DNA from: Cubamyces lactineus
Taxonomy: Eukaryota > Basidiomycota > Agaricomycetes > Polyporales > Polyporaceae
NCBI GenBank assembly: GCA_022376465.1
Contig: JACDTU010000004.1
Span: forward strand, 1,674,001-1,738,000
Direction: 5' to 3'
Length of the DNA stretch: 64,000 nt
Below the pieces are notes generated by a model that was not told the origin of the DNA, did not search any database, and saw only the letters and a program-made list of their open reading frames with translations. The translations under genes and the position numbers were made by a program. This document shows positions 24,101 to 35,100 of this stretch, in pieces (the stretch's first letter is position 1; each line of letters opens with the position of its first letter).

Positions 24101-26262
24101 ATCACACCATTAATTTCTTCGGCCTCTGCATAGTCGATCATTGTTGACGCCAGCTTTATGTGGTTATAAATTGACCTGCCAGGGATAAAGCCTGCTTGGT
24201 CGGGGTGGATTACGGTTTCCGCGCATTTGGCAAGGCGCAGGGCGATTGTCCGGGTCATTATTTTGTAATCCGTGTTTAGCAGGGTTATTGGTCTGTAGTT
24301 TACGATCTCCCGCCTGTCCTTCTTCTTATATATCGGGCAGATCCATCCTTCCGCGAAGTCCTCAGTGATTGTGCCGTGTTTTGATATGTCGTTAAAAACT
24401 ATAGCTAGTGCGGCCGCTATGTCGTTTGCTTCTTTTCCAGCTTTCGTGTCGCATGCATATTGGCGTATATATTCCTTCCATACCTCAGTTGGGATGCCAT
24501 CCAAACCTGCGGCTTTTCCGGATGCGGCAGTCGTAATTGCTTCCGTCACTTCTTCGGGAGTGAGGGCCATAGCTAGGCGTGCTTTGTCTGCGTTCGGTAG
24601 GCGGCCAGTTGCGGGCCGTAGCGCCTCCTCAATTGACTTTTCTCTCTCTTCGTCCGGGTTTTCCCTGTCCACCGTCTGGAGGGTGTCGTAGTGCTCTCGT
24701 GCTATTTCGGCCATCTTTTTTGAGTTTATAGTGTACGTGGCCGGGCCATCTGATTTTTCTTTCAGCTCTTTTATGCCGCTGATTTCGAAGTCGGGTGGGG
24801 TATAGTTTGCTCTTATCCATGTGCGCGAGATCGTTTCGTTTGCTAGAACATATTTTGCAGCCACGTTCCCCCGTCTTTTCTCAAAACACTTCCGTTCGAG
24901 ATTGGATATTTTGTCCTGGAGGATCGCAGCTTGACGGTACAGCTTCTCCTTCGTTCGTTCAGGGTCCATTTCTTGGATGCTGTTGAGTGTTTTGTCTCGA
25001 TCGGTCCGTAGGGCTTCTAGTCTTTTGTTCATTCTGGGGATTTTTTCTTTTGCTCTTGCGCGTAATGCGTTTATGAGCTTTTTCTTAAAAACAAGGTATA
25101 CAGTTTGCGGGTTTTTTGTTTGAGAGTGGGTTGCGTTATCTTTTAGTTCATCTATGAAGGACTTCGCAAGGTCCTGCATTTGCCCCCTCATTTTTTCGTC
25201 CGTCATGAGGTGCACCGGCGCGGACCACCGTCCCTTGCCTATGTACGGGGCTTTGTAGTCAACCATTTCCACAAACGCTAGGCGGTGGTCCGTTGCGATT
25301 CCGGCTTCAGTGAGGTCCCAGTTACTGGCAAGGGAGAACAGGGTCCTTTTAATGTAAATTCTGTCGATTCTTGAGTGGCTGGTTCCGTTCGTATGGACGT
25401 AAGTGTATGCCTTCTCATTCGTGTGCGTCATTCTCCATCCGTCTATTAGGTGGTACTTTTCTTTGAGATCGCCAAAAGCCTCTACACACTCGGTTCTGTC
25501 CTCGCGCGCTGGGAGTCTGTCTACTGGGTCTTCGACGAAATTGAAATCACCTAGCATTATGTCGATTCCTCTCAGCCTTGCGTCACTAATTTTCTTCCAG
25601 AAGTCAGCGTTGTCATTTGCAGGATTCGGGCCATAGACGTTAAGGATTCGGAGTTTTTTGTCTCCCGCCCACTGCAGTTCAATGAGGATAGCGCGCCCTG
25701 GGATTATCTCCTTGATTGTGTAGATTGGCTCCTTGACTATTCGTAGGTTTATTATAAAGGCTACGCCTCTGGCTGCGCCCGCGTTTGTTGGATCTTGGGA
25801 GTATTCTATCCTCAGGGATTCGCTGAAGAGGGCGCGTAAGTCCTGTGCCCTTTCGTTGGTTAGGTGGGTTTCCTGTACTGCTAGTACGGCTATTTTGTGT
25901 TCCCGTACTATCTGGTTTAGTCATGTCCATTTTCCGTATGCGCCGTCTGTCCTTGCAGTCGCAAATCCTCGTATATTTACAGATGCTAATTTTATATGTG
26001 CCTTCATGGGTCTTTTCTTATGCGTATGTCCATTCAAAGGGTTATTTACACGCCCCGTCGGGTTTGGTGTTGCTTGTGCATTCCCATCCCCGCTACCAGT
26101 CGGTACGAGGTTCGCTTCATGGAGCATAGAGTCGGTAGCAGGGCCTCCATGCTCTCGGCTTTGCCTCGTTCGCTGTGTTCCGTTTGCCATGTCATCCGCG
26201 TTACTTAGGTTTGTGGAAGCTCGTGTGTTCGTGGTTGCTTGTGCACTACAGGTTACAACCAT
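21118..26262 (-). pseudogene. LINE ORF2: APE endonuclease, reverse transcriptase, RNase H; one in-frame TGA
   Basis: A frame of 1714 codons is open apart from a TGA at codon 114 (25923-25921). Domains in order: APE endonuclease (SVNIRG near residue 100, QETHLTN, MLGDFN, RIDRIY, ATDHRL); a lysine-rich linker; reverse transcriptase (NYRPITLLN, QAGFIPGRSI, RGVRQGDPMSC, catalytic FADD near residue 827); a Cys-rich patch (CECLDCRC); RNase H (VYTDGSC, TGEIYA, TDSKYV, GHAGIKGNEEADK); a C-terminal CX2C...HX4C knuckle (CRKCGVEETVTHIFAEC). All RT and RNase H catalytic acids I can see are present. The TGA falls at the start of the endonuclease, so ORF2 cannot be made whole unless the codon is read through. 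Codons are rich in ATA, AGG and AAA, unlike host genes. Confidence 0.93.
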
Positions 26263-26675
26263 AGCCTGTAGTGTGCAGTCGTACCCCGTCTGCTGGGTGG
26301 CTATGTGTTGTCTCCCTTTCTCGGTTCCGCACTCCGATATGGGAGACGTACTTCAGCCTCTCGGCATGGCACGCCAGGGCCTAAATAGGCCGCCGTTTGT
26401 TTAGGAGTCGCCTTGCTTTCCTGTGCTCGCGCCAGTGTATTTGGGCAAGGCGGAGCGCTTGAGCTTGGTTCGTAGATTCGTCCCGCGGCAGGTCTACTTA
26501 CCTCACTCATTTAGACCTCGGAGCACAAACGCTCAGATTACTCGTCGTAGGTCACATTGAGCAGTTGATTATAGGACTTATGTTCTAGTACTATACGTAG
26601 GTACGTCTTTATGGGGTTTGTGGTTTGAGCGGAGAGTGGGGTGGTGAGGGACAGGCAGTCTTCTACGACGGTGAT
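26263..26675 (-). other. LINE ORF1-ORF2 intergenic spacer
   Basis: 413 bp separate the ORF1 stop from the first ORF2 ATG. The spacer has no ORF of note on the coding strand. Fungal LINEs often translate ORF2 by reinitiation; a spacer this long makes overlapping stop-start reinitiation unlikely. Confidence 0.5.
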
Positions 26676-29171
26676 CTAGCGACGGGGCTTGTGTACAGAT
26701 ACCTTCTTGCCATAGTTAACTCCTTTACCCTTCGGATCCATTACATGCTCTTCGACGTCGTACTGGGGCTGGCTGTGGCGGTAGTTTCCGTACCCGCCAT
26801 CACCCTCTCCTCGTCCATCCCGTCGGGGGCGATCCTCTCGGGATCCTCTGTTTTCATTCGGGCCGCGGCGGTAGGGGTCGTCACGATACCCCCTTGCGTT
26901 GTCTCGCCAGACGCGATCGCCCTGAATGATGTGGTCATCTGCGTACGGGATGTTACCGTGTGGTCCAGGTGCGACACCGTGGGGTGTCTGATCTTGTCCG
27001 CGACGTATTCTTGGTGCATGCTGGGACTGGTCGAGGCCGGGGTAGGGGGGCGGCGGGATGTATGGGAGGTAGGCCGTCCCCGGGTGGCCGTCGATGTCGA
27101 AGTCTTCCTTCCTTGTGTCCTGGTAGACGTCGAAAGTCGAGCCGCCGTGCCACCCCGGTACTTGCTTCAGTTTGCAGTCGCTCGCGTTGTGGTCGACACC
27201 GTGGCAGTCCCTGCAGCGCTCATGCGGACGTGCCTTTGCAGGGGTGTTCCCCTGGACATGGTAGACGTGGCGGCGGAGATCGGTTTTCAGTTGACGCCAT
27301 AGGTCTTCGTCCATGCCCTCGGGGCAGTCGACGTAGATCGCAACCGTTACTCGTTCTTCTCCTAGTTCAGTTCCGGATGGTTCAAAACGTACGTTATCGA
27401 TGAGAATGTTGGCGGCTTGGAGCGCGTGGGTAGGGTTGGGGTAGAAGCCGGACATCGCCTTGACGAAGAGTTTGACGATCGTGGCGGAGTGGAAGAGCCG
27501 TCGTAGTCCTTCGACAGCCATGTTGCCGATATTATGGCAGAGGCCTATCAGAGTCATAACGTACGACGGGTTGGCCGTGATTGCATTGTTACCGTAGACG
27601 TATGCAGTGATGGCCGGTGTCGACCATATGGCTTGTTCAGTGAGCACCCGTACCGCGTGTTCGCTCAGGTCGTGGAGCAGCCAGGTCGCAGCATAGTCGA
27701 AATCCGGTGTTTTGGGGAGAGTGGGCGGTGGCTGCGTCACGACTCGAAGGGATAGTTGCTCACCGGTGACTACGGCTATGAGCTTCAGAATCTCCTCGGT
27801 CAGTCCAGGAGCGTTGTCGGCGGTGACCTTCTCTTGGACTTGTACTGCGAAGCGGCGTGGCTCCGCGCTTTTGTTGAAGTCGTTACGATGCGGGTGCGCC
27901 ATGCGTAGGATATCGCCCGGGTCAGCCATCTGCGGCAGCTTGAAACCTCCTTCAGGAGCGGGGGTGATTGGGTAGCCCATGCTGTTCAGGAGGGCCACAC
28001 GATCCTTCGTTACGGTGTTCGCGTCGCATCTCGGGACATAGACTGGAAATTGGGAGGGCGTAGGACGAGGAGTGTTCTGACCGAGTACGTACAAAGGCCT
28101 TTGGACGAGCGGCGTGTTTTCGTAGGGGCCCAGTGAGTTGTACGGGTCGTAGGGGACCCAGCTTCGTGGCGGCTGAGGGATGGACGGGTGGGGGAAGGGG
28201 TTTGTTCCGATCTGGTTGGCTACCGGATTCCAGCCCACTGTGTTCGGTATAGCCACGCTCATCTGGTTTGGATAGTGGATCGGAAAGGGGTGTTGCGCCC
28301 ATAGATGTCCGGTGGGCGCTGCGTTCGCGGATGGAGTCTGCGAGCTGGTCGTCAGATGTTGTTGGTGGATACCACCGCTCGCCTGTTGAGCTATGGCCGG
28401 CATCTGGTTCTGGTGGAGGTGGGTTGCAGCAGGAGCGACGCTCGTCCACTGCGGGGTGGTGCCCAGGCCTTGGATGCTCGCCGTATTGAAGGGGTCGGGC
28501 ATGAACGAGGCTTTCATGGCTAGTGAGGTCTCACTGGCCGCTGGTGCGGCTGCGTCTATGTGGGCTTCTGGAGACAGCTCACGGGCACGCTTCCTAGGCC
28601 TCGGGTCCTTAGCCTTCATGTCGGCCGCGCTTAGGGGCGTCACGAAAGAGAAGGTCGTCAGTGGGAAAGGGGGCGGGGTAGGTTGTGCCGGAATTACGAC
28701 TTGGGCGAGGGGTGGGATCGTTCCGCCTACTCCGGTTTGGCTAGGGTTCATGCGCGGGGTTGCTTGTGCGGAGTTGTCACTCAGAACGTAGGTATCCAGG
28801 TCCATCGGCTGGCCCTGGGAGTTTGCCGTGGCAGCAGGCAGGAGCTGGACATCCCTTACGGGCTGCAGCGGGCCTTGCGCCATGGCCGGATGGATTGACT
28901 TGGGCGCCGGCGTGGGTGTGGCCTCTACGGACGCGGGTATGGTGGGGCTTTGGTTTAGAAAGGCAGCTGATGTGAGTTGAAAAGCGTTGGTCTGCTCACG
29001 TTTTGCTGCGTCATTCTCAGCTGCCACCGCCCGACCCTCCTGTACTCCTTTAACTATCTCCTCAAATCGGCGAGCTCGTGCCTCCTTACTCACAAGAGCA
29101 GATGGAGGCGTCTTCGTCGCTATCGGCGTACGGCTCGTTTGCGCGTTTCCAGATGCCAGGTTCGTGGTCAT
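26676..29171 (-). CDS. LINE ORF1, gag-like protein with CCHC zinc knuckle, 831 aa
   Basis: An intact 831-aa frame from ATG at 29171. The first half is Pro/Gln/Ala-rich and low in structure (repeated PTPPPFP, QASGGIHQQH, SIPQPP). The middle (about residues 400-620) is a more globular part that begins NDFNKSAEPRRFAVQVQEK and includes helices around RLFHSATIVKLFVKAMS. A CX2CX4HX4C knuckle (CRDCHGVDHNASDC) lies near residue 650. The tail is Arg/Gly/Asp-rich and ends in basic residues. Such proteins bind the element RNA and package it with ORF2. The size and knuckle match ORF1 of Tad1-like elements. No frame break is visible. Confidence 0.88.
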   Translation of the reverse strand: MTTNLASGNAQTSRTPIATKTPPSALVSKEARARRFEEIVKGVQEGRAVAAENDAAKREQTNAFQLTSAAFLNQSPTIPASVEATPTPAPKSIHPAMAQGPLQPVRDVQLLPAATANSQGQPMDLDTYVLSDNSAQATPRMNPSQTGVGGTIPPLAQVVIPAQPTPPPFPLTTFSFVTPLSAADMKAKDPRPRKRARELSPEAHIDAAAPAASETSLAMKASFMPDPFNTASIQGLGTTPQWTSVAPAATHLHQNQMPAIAQQASGGIHQQHLTTSSQTPSANAAPTGHLWAQHPFPIHYPNQMSVAIPNTVGWNPVANQIGTNPFPHPSIPQPPRSWVPYDPYNSLGPYENTPLVQRPLYVLGQNTPRPTPSQFPVYVPRCDANTVTKDRVALLNSMGYPITPAPEGGFKLPQMADPGDILRMAHPHRNDFNKSAEPRRFAVQVQEKVTADNAPGLTEEILKLIAVVTGEQLSLRVVTQPPPTLPKTPDFDYAATWLLHDLSEHAVRVLTEQAIWSTPAITAYVYGNNAITANPSYVMTLIGLCHNIGNMAVEGLRRLFHSATIVKLFVKAMSGFYPNPTHALQAANILIDNVRFEPSGTELGEERVTVAIYVDCPEGMDEDLWRQLKTDLRRHVYHVQGNTPAKARPHERCRDCHGVDHNASDCKLKQVPGWHGGSTFDVYQDTRKEDFDIDGHPGTAYLPYIPPPPYPGLDQSQHAPRIRRGQDQTPHGVAPGPHGNIPYADDHIIQGDRVWRDNARGYRDDPYRRGPNENRGSREDRPRRDGRGEGDGGYGNYRHSQPQYDVEEHVMDPKGKGVNYGKKVSVHKPRR

Positions 29172-29717
29172 GGTTTCAAGATGTGCGTAGAGGCAGGACG
29201 TTTAGCTCAGGTAGAGGGCAGCAGGGAGGTCGTAGGCAGTTTCAGTTCGTTCTCGCTCAAGAGGGGACGATGCGGCATCCGAGTGGCTACATCCTTCATT
29301 TTATACCTCGTTGTTGCGCGTAAGTTTCTTGTGTGCGGGTTGGCTCAGGTCATGCAGTCTTACAGCGGGAGGTGCGTGCAGGTCGTAAGCGGTGGTCGTG
29401 CTGCTAGGCGTTGAATGCAAACTCGCATCCGTTTTTGGATATGCCTTTTGCGGAGTTTTCCAACACTCCGCCTAATCGGCTCCAGGTTCGGCATTGGCGG
29501 GCTATCATCTGAGTGTAAGCGGGGGCACTGCGAGCCAATACGGTGTTCCCAGATTTGATCTCCGGTTAATACTCGGGGTTTAAAATTACTTGGGCGTTTA
29601 TTCAATTGAGTTGGCTATCATCTCTGTCATTCCTGGTTACACACGAGAACGAAACGAAAACACCCGCAGCCTGTTCCATCTCCCCGGGTCTATCATTTGG
29701 TTCTATTCCGGGCGTCT
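29172..29717 (-). other. LINE spacer between upstream ORF and ORF1
   Basis: 546 bp between the stop of the 155-aa ORF and the ORF1 ATG. The longest coding-strand frame here is 81 aa (29605-29360) and shows no compositional sign of coding. Splice donors or an internal promoter may lie here but cannot be identified by eye. Confidence 0.4.
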
Positions 29718-30185
29718 CTACAGATCATCCCACTCAACAGCTTCCGGATCTTCGAGGGGAATGCGTCTTGTGTTGGGGAGGAAAGGGCGGAGGAGCCATC
29801 GAGCGAGAACTACCCACCATGGGAGGGCGACGGTGAGTCCTTCTTCATAGGCCATTGCGAGGTATGCGTATTCTGTTGCCGACCACTTGTCTTCGTTTTT
29901 TAGGATCAGTTCGACGTAGTCGGCTTCCATCGTCCGGATGCCGGTGACTGTGCCTTCTATGTCCGAGTGATGCGCGATGTACTTGGGCTCGTTTCCTCGG
30001 GCGTTCAGGGCAGTGCGGTCCAGTTGTTCGAGTGTGTGGATTTGGACTTTGGATCCTATGCCAATTGGCGTTTCAGGCACAAGGAGGACGTCCAGGTAGA
30101 CAATGTCGCGGATACGACTGCTGTGGATGTGGTGCGCAAGGGTACGGCCCCGAGTTTGGGCAAAGATAGGGGTTGCAGTGTACAT
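29718..30185 (-). CDS. Extra upstream LINE ORF (ORF0-like), 155 aa
   Basis: An uninterrupted 155-aa frame from ATG (30185) to TAG, lying inside the LINE because the target-site duplication is 0.8 kb further out. Third positions are C-biased and the composition is protein-like, so it is unlikely to be a chance frame. Residues 30-110 alternate beta-like and polar stretches (IVYLDVLLVPETPIGIG, KVQIHTLEQL, DYVELILKNEDKW). The C-terminal part has a Trp-rich amphipathic segment (ALPWWVVLARWLLRPFLP) and an acidic end. No zinc, catalytic or signal motif is seen. I know no family for it. Alternatives: a captured host fragment, or a 5' piece of gag separated by an intron. Confidence 0.7.
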   Translation of the reverse strand: MYTATPIFAQTRGRTLAHHIHSSRIRDIVYLDVLLVPETPIGIGSKVQIHTLEQLDRTALNARGNEPKYIAHHSDIEGTVTGIRTMEADYVELILKNEDKWSATEYAYLAMAYEEGLTVALPWWVVLARWLLRPFLPNTRRIPLEDPEAVEWDDL

Positions 30186-30993
30186 TTGGTTAGAGAGTAG
30201 AGCGTAGTGTTGTGGGTGTACGAGCGTGTCGATTGTTGGCGAAAGGGGAGGGGAGGATCTCCTTTTTGTATGTCTTAAACGCGTCTATCAATCGGCTAGT
30301 AAAAGAGCACATGTTTCGGTTGGTGAAGTGCGTTTCCAAGACCTCGTTTTATCTACATTTCATCCTCCCTTCACTTAGTCTGCGTCTGCGTCTGTCCGTG
30401 CTCATTCATTCATAGTTCAATACCCCTTTGGATGTACTGAGCGTGGGCGTCGACTGCTTTTCTGCACACTCATGTTTGTTAGGAACGTAGGATCATATGC
30501 TTGTTTAGGGCCATTCTCGACTGGAATTTATGTGTAGCCGTTCTTCTTCCTTGTCCCGTTCCCAGGCCACTTGATCAGCCTCTTCAGGATCGCGCGGGTT
30601 TATAGGTTTGGTAGTTTCAGCATTTCGGCATTTCCGAGAAGCGACGTTCGGCGATTACACGGGCATTCCTTTCGCATTTCATTTTCTCAGGCATTTCCAA
30701 ATTTGGTAGCTGCTTAACGCCTCTGGCCCTTAGCGCCTTTATGCGCGTGTTTCGGGCTTCCAGCTAGTATGCCAGCGTTGCATTTCGCTCATCTTGTGAG
30801 TGCCATTCTCTATCTTGCGCCAGTATGCTTGTACGCGTGCTTTCTTTGTTTTGAGGTTCAGGAGGGGGAGGGGAGTTTACCTAGTTATCCTTCTTTTCAA
30901 AGGACGGAAGAGTACATATGCTTTTCCCCGGGGGAGAGGGTGCACATGCGTGGGAAAAAAAGGAGGTGGTGGTTGCAGTTCAAGGAGCCCCCC
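30186..30993 (-). promoter_or_regulatory. LINE 5' untranslated/promoter region
   Basis: This 808-bp stretch runs between the element's 5' end (a G-run on the coding strand, next to the duplication) and the first ORF. It is T-rich on the plus strand and has no ORF. LINEs carry an internal Pol II promoter at the 5' end; its presence here is inferred from position. Confidence 0.55.
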
Positions 30994-31008
30994 CTTTCCA
31001 CTTGTTCT
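30994..31008. repeat. Target-site duplication of LINE, right copy
   Basis: An exact copy of the 15-bp CTTTCCACTTGTTCT at 21001-21015. Sequence beyond 31009 is therefore the continuation of the pre-insertion locus that once joined position 21000. Confidence 0.9.
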
Positions 31009-32124
31009 CTAACTTCGCTGACCCGCCAACTTCGGAATCATCAAGGGCATTCCCGGAATGAATTACTGTTAATGCGAAAAAGGATAGATGAGGCTGAGCT
31101 GTGCCATGCGCTACAGGTACTGCTGGCTAGCTGAGGCCACGGCGTACGCCCCTCAGTTGCAGGCTGCGAGTGCTTGGGCCGATTGAGAGTGTTGTTGGGA
31201 GGTATGTGGAGGATCTGCGACAGTTGTTCGCTTCCCTGACCCGTATCGCGACTGATTAATGCGGGCCTTCTGATTGACAGTTGTTGACCCAAGGACCATG
31301 TACTGACATGGCTCTGTTCTCCGCTGGTGTTCATCGCAGGATCAAGAGCCGAACAGTACCCCCGTCGTATCCAAGACAATTGAGCCACAGCTGGCTGAAA
31401 ATGCCCTGTAATGATATCTCGGCCGGACATGTTATATTATGCAAACAGTTCCGACGCGGGCCAACGCAATAGTGCCGCGTAGAGGAAAAGATCGGCATTG
31501 CCACTGTGTTTGCATGGAAGATGTCCTGTGCGGATCCGCAAGCGTCAAGTAGCGGCATGGCGGATGGAAATTGCAAGGTTTGTTCTCAGCCAATCTACCG
31601 GAAATTGCCCGAATGCTGACGGATGCCCAGCTAGTTGCACGCGGTCCAGCTCGTATGACCCTCAGCTATAGTACGGTTGACGTCTAGCATGCACTTGGAA
31701 CAACGTTTCACATCGTTCGTGTATAGCGCCTGCACGGCCATTTTTTTTTCGTTCGAACGATACGCATGAGGGCCACTACGACTGAGGAGACGGGCCGTGA
31801 AGAGGAAGCGTCCACATGCACGCTGTCTGTCGTGACGGGGCGCGATGACACCGTCGGGGGGCGGAGGACGCGTCCCTTGCATGAATCACGGTGACGACGC
31901 CTCTGCTCCTCCGAAGACACGTCCACGCCCTTCGTTCAAGTCCACTGACCTCATCGGGCCCGTTCACCCTTTTCGGTCATATCTCCCCCGCGTCGCCCAA
32001 TACTAATACTCACCACCATCTCGGTGTGCTCTCGACCAACTCTCGCTCATCCCACCACACTTTCCTACCTCCTCTTGCCCTCCACACGGCTAAACAGCTT
32101 CATACACCTCACATTGCCAGTCCA
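31009..32124. other. Intergenic region between LINE and RRM gene
   Basis: 1.1 kb with no convincing gene. By the target-site logic its left part is the original upstream region of RPB6. Its right part must hold the promoter of the RRM gene, where a CT-rich tract lies at about 31900-32090. No repeats or RNA genes were seen. Confidence 0.5.
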
Positions 32125-35100
32125 ATGCCAACCAAGCATACGACCAAGGAACGTGCCTGGGGTACACGCTATGACACCCTAGATCAATTCGAGCCGCCTT
32201 CGCCACCTGTTCAACGCCTCCCAGCTTTGGACCAGAAAGTGCAAAGTCCCGTCACTCCGTTGTCAAACACATTCCGCAACTCGCTGAACGAAGGCGAGCC
32301 GGCAACTCTAGCGATTGGACCCGCAGCTCAAGATACCACTCCCCACGATGCAAGTGTTTTTGTTGGCAGGTATGTCGCCCGTTGTGTATGCTCGGACATA
32401 GCGACTTATTCTCCCGGTGCAGTCTTCCAACTCATTTTGATCACGCCGACTTGTCACAACGCCTCGCCGATCATCTATCCATACACCCACAGATCAAGGC
32501 GATCAAGGTGGTGCGAGACAGCCGCGGCGGTGTTTGCGCTTTCATTCAATGCGAGGCAAGTCTATGCATATATGCGCCTCTACTAGTCCATGACACCACG
32601 GCGACAGAGTCCTACGTTGGCGGGTCAGTTGCTTCAGAACCTACGAGTCCAGCCTCCAGAGCCGTTTTGTGGTCGCGTTCTTCGTTTCGAGGCCGCGAAG
32701 GCGTTTCGAACCCTGCTCATATCCTATCGGTAAGCGCTGAGAAATCGAATATCATCGAGCTATGCTCATTCGCACTGCGGCAGTACGCCGCACGGCATGC
32801 TGTCTCGGAATGCGAGCTTGGACGGCTTGCTTGGTAGTCCTCTTGGTCGGGACCGGAGTACCACGCTTCCATATGCCGTCCGCATCTTCCAGCCTCGCAA
32901 TGCAAAGTACGTCTGTGCATTAATGCGATAGTCGTTTTCTCATCAACTTCATACACAGGCATCTAGCTGTCTTGTACGACAAGGAGGCTGTTGAGTTCGA
33001 CCTCAACATGTCGTCCGAGGTTACCGTCAACACAAGCGCGTTCAGTGGGGAGGGACTTCTATTAAGTCCTCTCAAGTACGACGAAGAGGTATGATCAACA
33101 TATAGCGTGCATGTGTGAAGTCTTGGTCATCGTTACACCCTCGAGCAGTGCTTACGACGCCTTGTTCATGCCTTCGGACCCGTCGAAGTCTTTGGGGAGT
33201 GTTCACAAGAAAGTCCAAGAGGTGAGCCTGCACGCACATCATCGAAGCCACGCTCCTGTTCTGAACGCACCAAGGCGAAGGAGACTCGCCCAGAGCATTA
33301 ACGACTATATACCCGTATCCCCATGATGCTCCAAGGTCGGCTGAAATGAACAACGCAATGTGGGAAGTGAAATGGCGGGATCGCGAAGATAGTGTGGTCG
33401 CTCTCTTGGTATGTTCATAGTGCACATTCGATGTGACAGTGCCCCTCATCATCGTGTAGACGTTACGTCGGATCCCTTACCTCACGGTGAGCTGGGCCCA
33501 CCATCCTCCGCCTGCTCTAGGTCCAAGTCCCGTCGTCAGGATGCGGAACCCTTCACAAGGAAGCACCTGGGCCTCCCCGGCACCGCAGCTTGAACTCTGT
33601 ATTCGGAGCCGTGCCTCTAGCAGCGAGAACCTTGGGGCGTCGCCACTGGCCCACAAGAACACGCTCCTTCTCCCGTCTACATTATCATCGGCTACCCACG
33701 CTTTAACATCGCCTAACTCTCCTAAGGGGACGACATCCAAAGAAGTGCCGGTGTCGTCAATCCCCGTGGCTAGTATATCATCGGGTAGTAGCGCATCGAC
33801 AGGCTCGCCGATCGCTGAAATTGGCACATGTTGGGCAGACCAGGTGGCTGAACTCGATAACTATCATGTGCCGGTTCCGCCGCCAACTTCATCCTCACCA
33901 CTGTCCGAGTCTTTTGCCAAACATCAGGCTCACAAGGGCAGCCCACCGCTGCTCCGTTCCCCTATGAACTCTCACTTGTTCTCAACTACCCCCAAAGGCG
34001 ACCATACCCTTCGACTCAATAGCCAAAATTCATGCGAGCCCAAGATTAGCCCGTCTTCGATTCCTCCTGCTGGGCTTGCGTCCACCACGATTCATCAGCC
34101 AAACGGTAGCCCAAGCGCGTTCGTATTGTCACCCTGTCCACAAGGGCCTGTGCGGGAGGTTGATCCCAGGACGATCTTTGTCGGTGGTTTGGATACGCAC
34201 AGTCCCACTCCTTGGGACGAAGGTAAACTACGATATGTATTCAATCGCTACGGGACCATTGACAGCGTCCAAATCGTGAAACCGTGTAAGTGGCCCACTT
34301 GATGTATGCGAGGCTGCGGCTAATGGTCTACAGACAACAAGCGTAGCTACTTTGCTTTCGTTACGTTCACCGATGCTGACGGAGCAGGGAGGGCGATCCA
34401 CGGAGAGGTGCTATACGTTCCTCTGCCGCTCAAGTTGTCACCAGCTAATAACATCAATAGAATAACCGAATCCATCACGGCCACCCGCTTCGCGTATTAT
34501 TGCGCGAACGCACTTCTCCCTCTCGGGGTGGCTGGAGATCTGGCCGAGGGCGCGGAAGAGACCAACCCGGAGGACCTCCGCACCCATACCGAGAGCATGC
34601 ATTTGGCCACCACGACATTGGCGCTGAGGCTGCGAGTAGTTACAGCTCAACCAACAACCCCGCTTCGAACCATCAAATTGTGTCTCCGTCCTCTGAGGCA
34701 CACGTTACAAGTACACCCCTGCCTGTCGCTTATCTCGAACTTCGACGGAGGAGTTCAAACGACTTCATAGGCAGCGAAGCTTCCTCGGTGTCCTCCGGTG
34801 CAACAAAGGTTCCGTCCGTGCATTTCGACGGGACTCGCGAATCTCCGAGTACGGCGGCCTCTCCCTCGCCGATGACAGCTCAACCTTCCACGTCTTCCGC
34901 AACGACCATACCCAATCACCATATGAACTTCGGCTACTTTCACCCTCAGGCCTGGGTGCATCCATATCCTCCACCGTACCCGTACCCATACCCAGTGTTA
35001 CCAGGCTATGCTTATCCTGGCTATGCATATCCTCAGGCTTCGCCCATGCCGGCACCGCCGCCGCCGCCACATGCCGGCGCCAGAGAATCTGCTAGTCCTC

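Larger units (their letters stand above)
21016..30993 (-). mobile_element. Full-length Tad1-like LINE retrotransposon, ~10 kb
   Basis: Non-LTR element in minus orientation. From 5' to 3' it holds a ~0.8-kb 5' region that starts with a G-run, a 155-aa ORF (30185-29718), a gag-like ORF1 with a CCHC knuckle (29171-26676), and ORF2 with endonuclease, reverse transcriptase and RNase H domains (26262-21118). An 84-bp 3' UTR and a poly(A) tail (19 T on the plus strand, to about 21033) follow. Target-site duplications of 15 bp flank it. APE + RT + RNase H with a CCHC ORF1 is the Tad1 clade layout, but about 10 kb is long for that clade. Perfect duplications and nearly open frames argue for a recent insertion. 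Confidence 0.92.

Noticed and set aside
22239..29414. Plus-strand open frames through the LINE
   Set aside because: They are antisense to ORF1 and ORF2, which carry unmistakable domain motifs.
32556..32586. 31-bp intron in the RRM gene
   Set aside because: Also frame-compatible, but too short. The 52-bp version ending at 32607 keeps frame and matches the local intron size.
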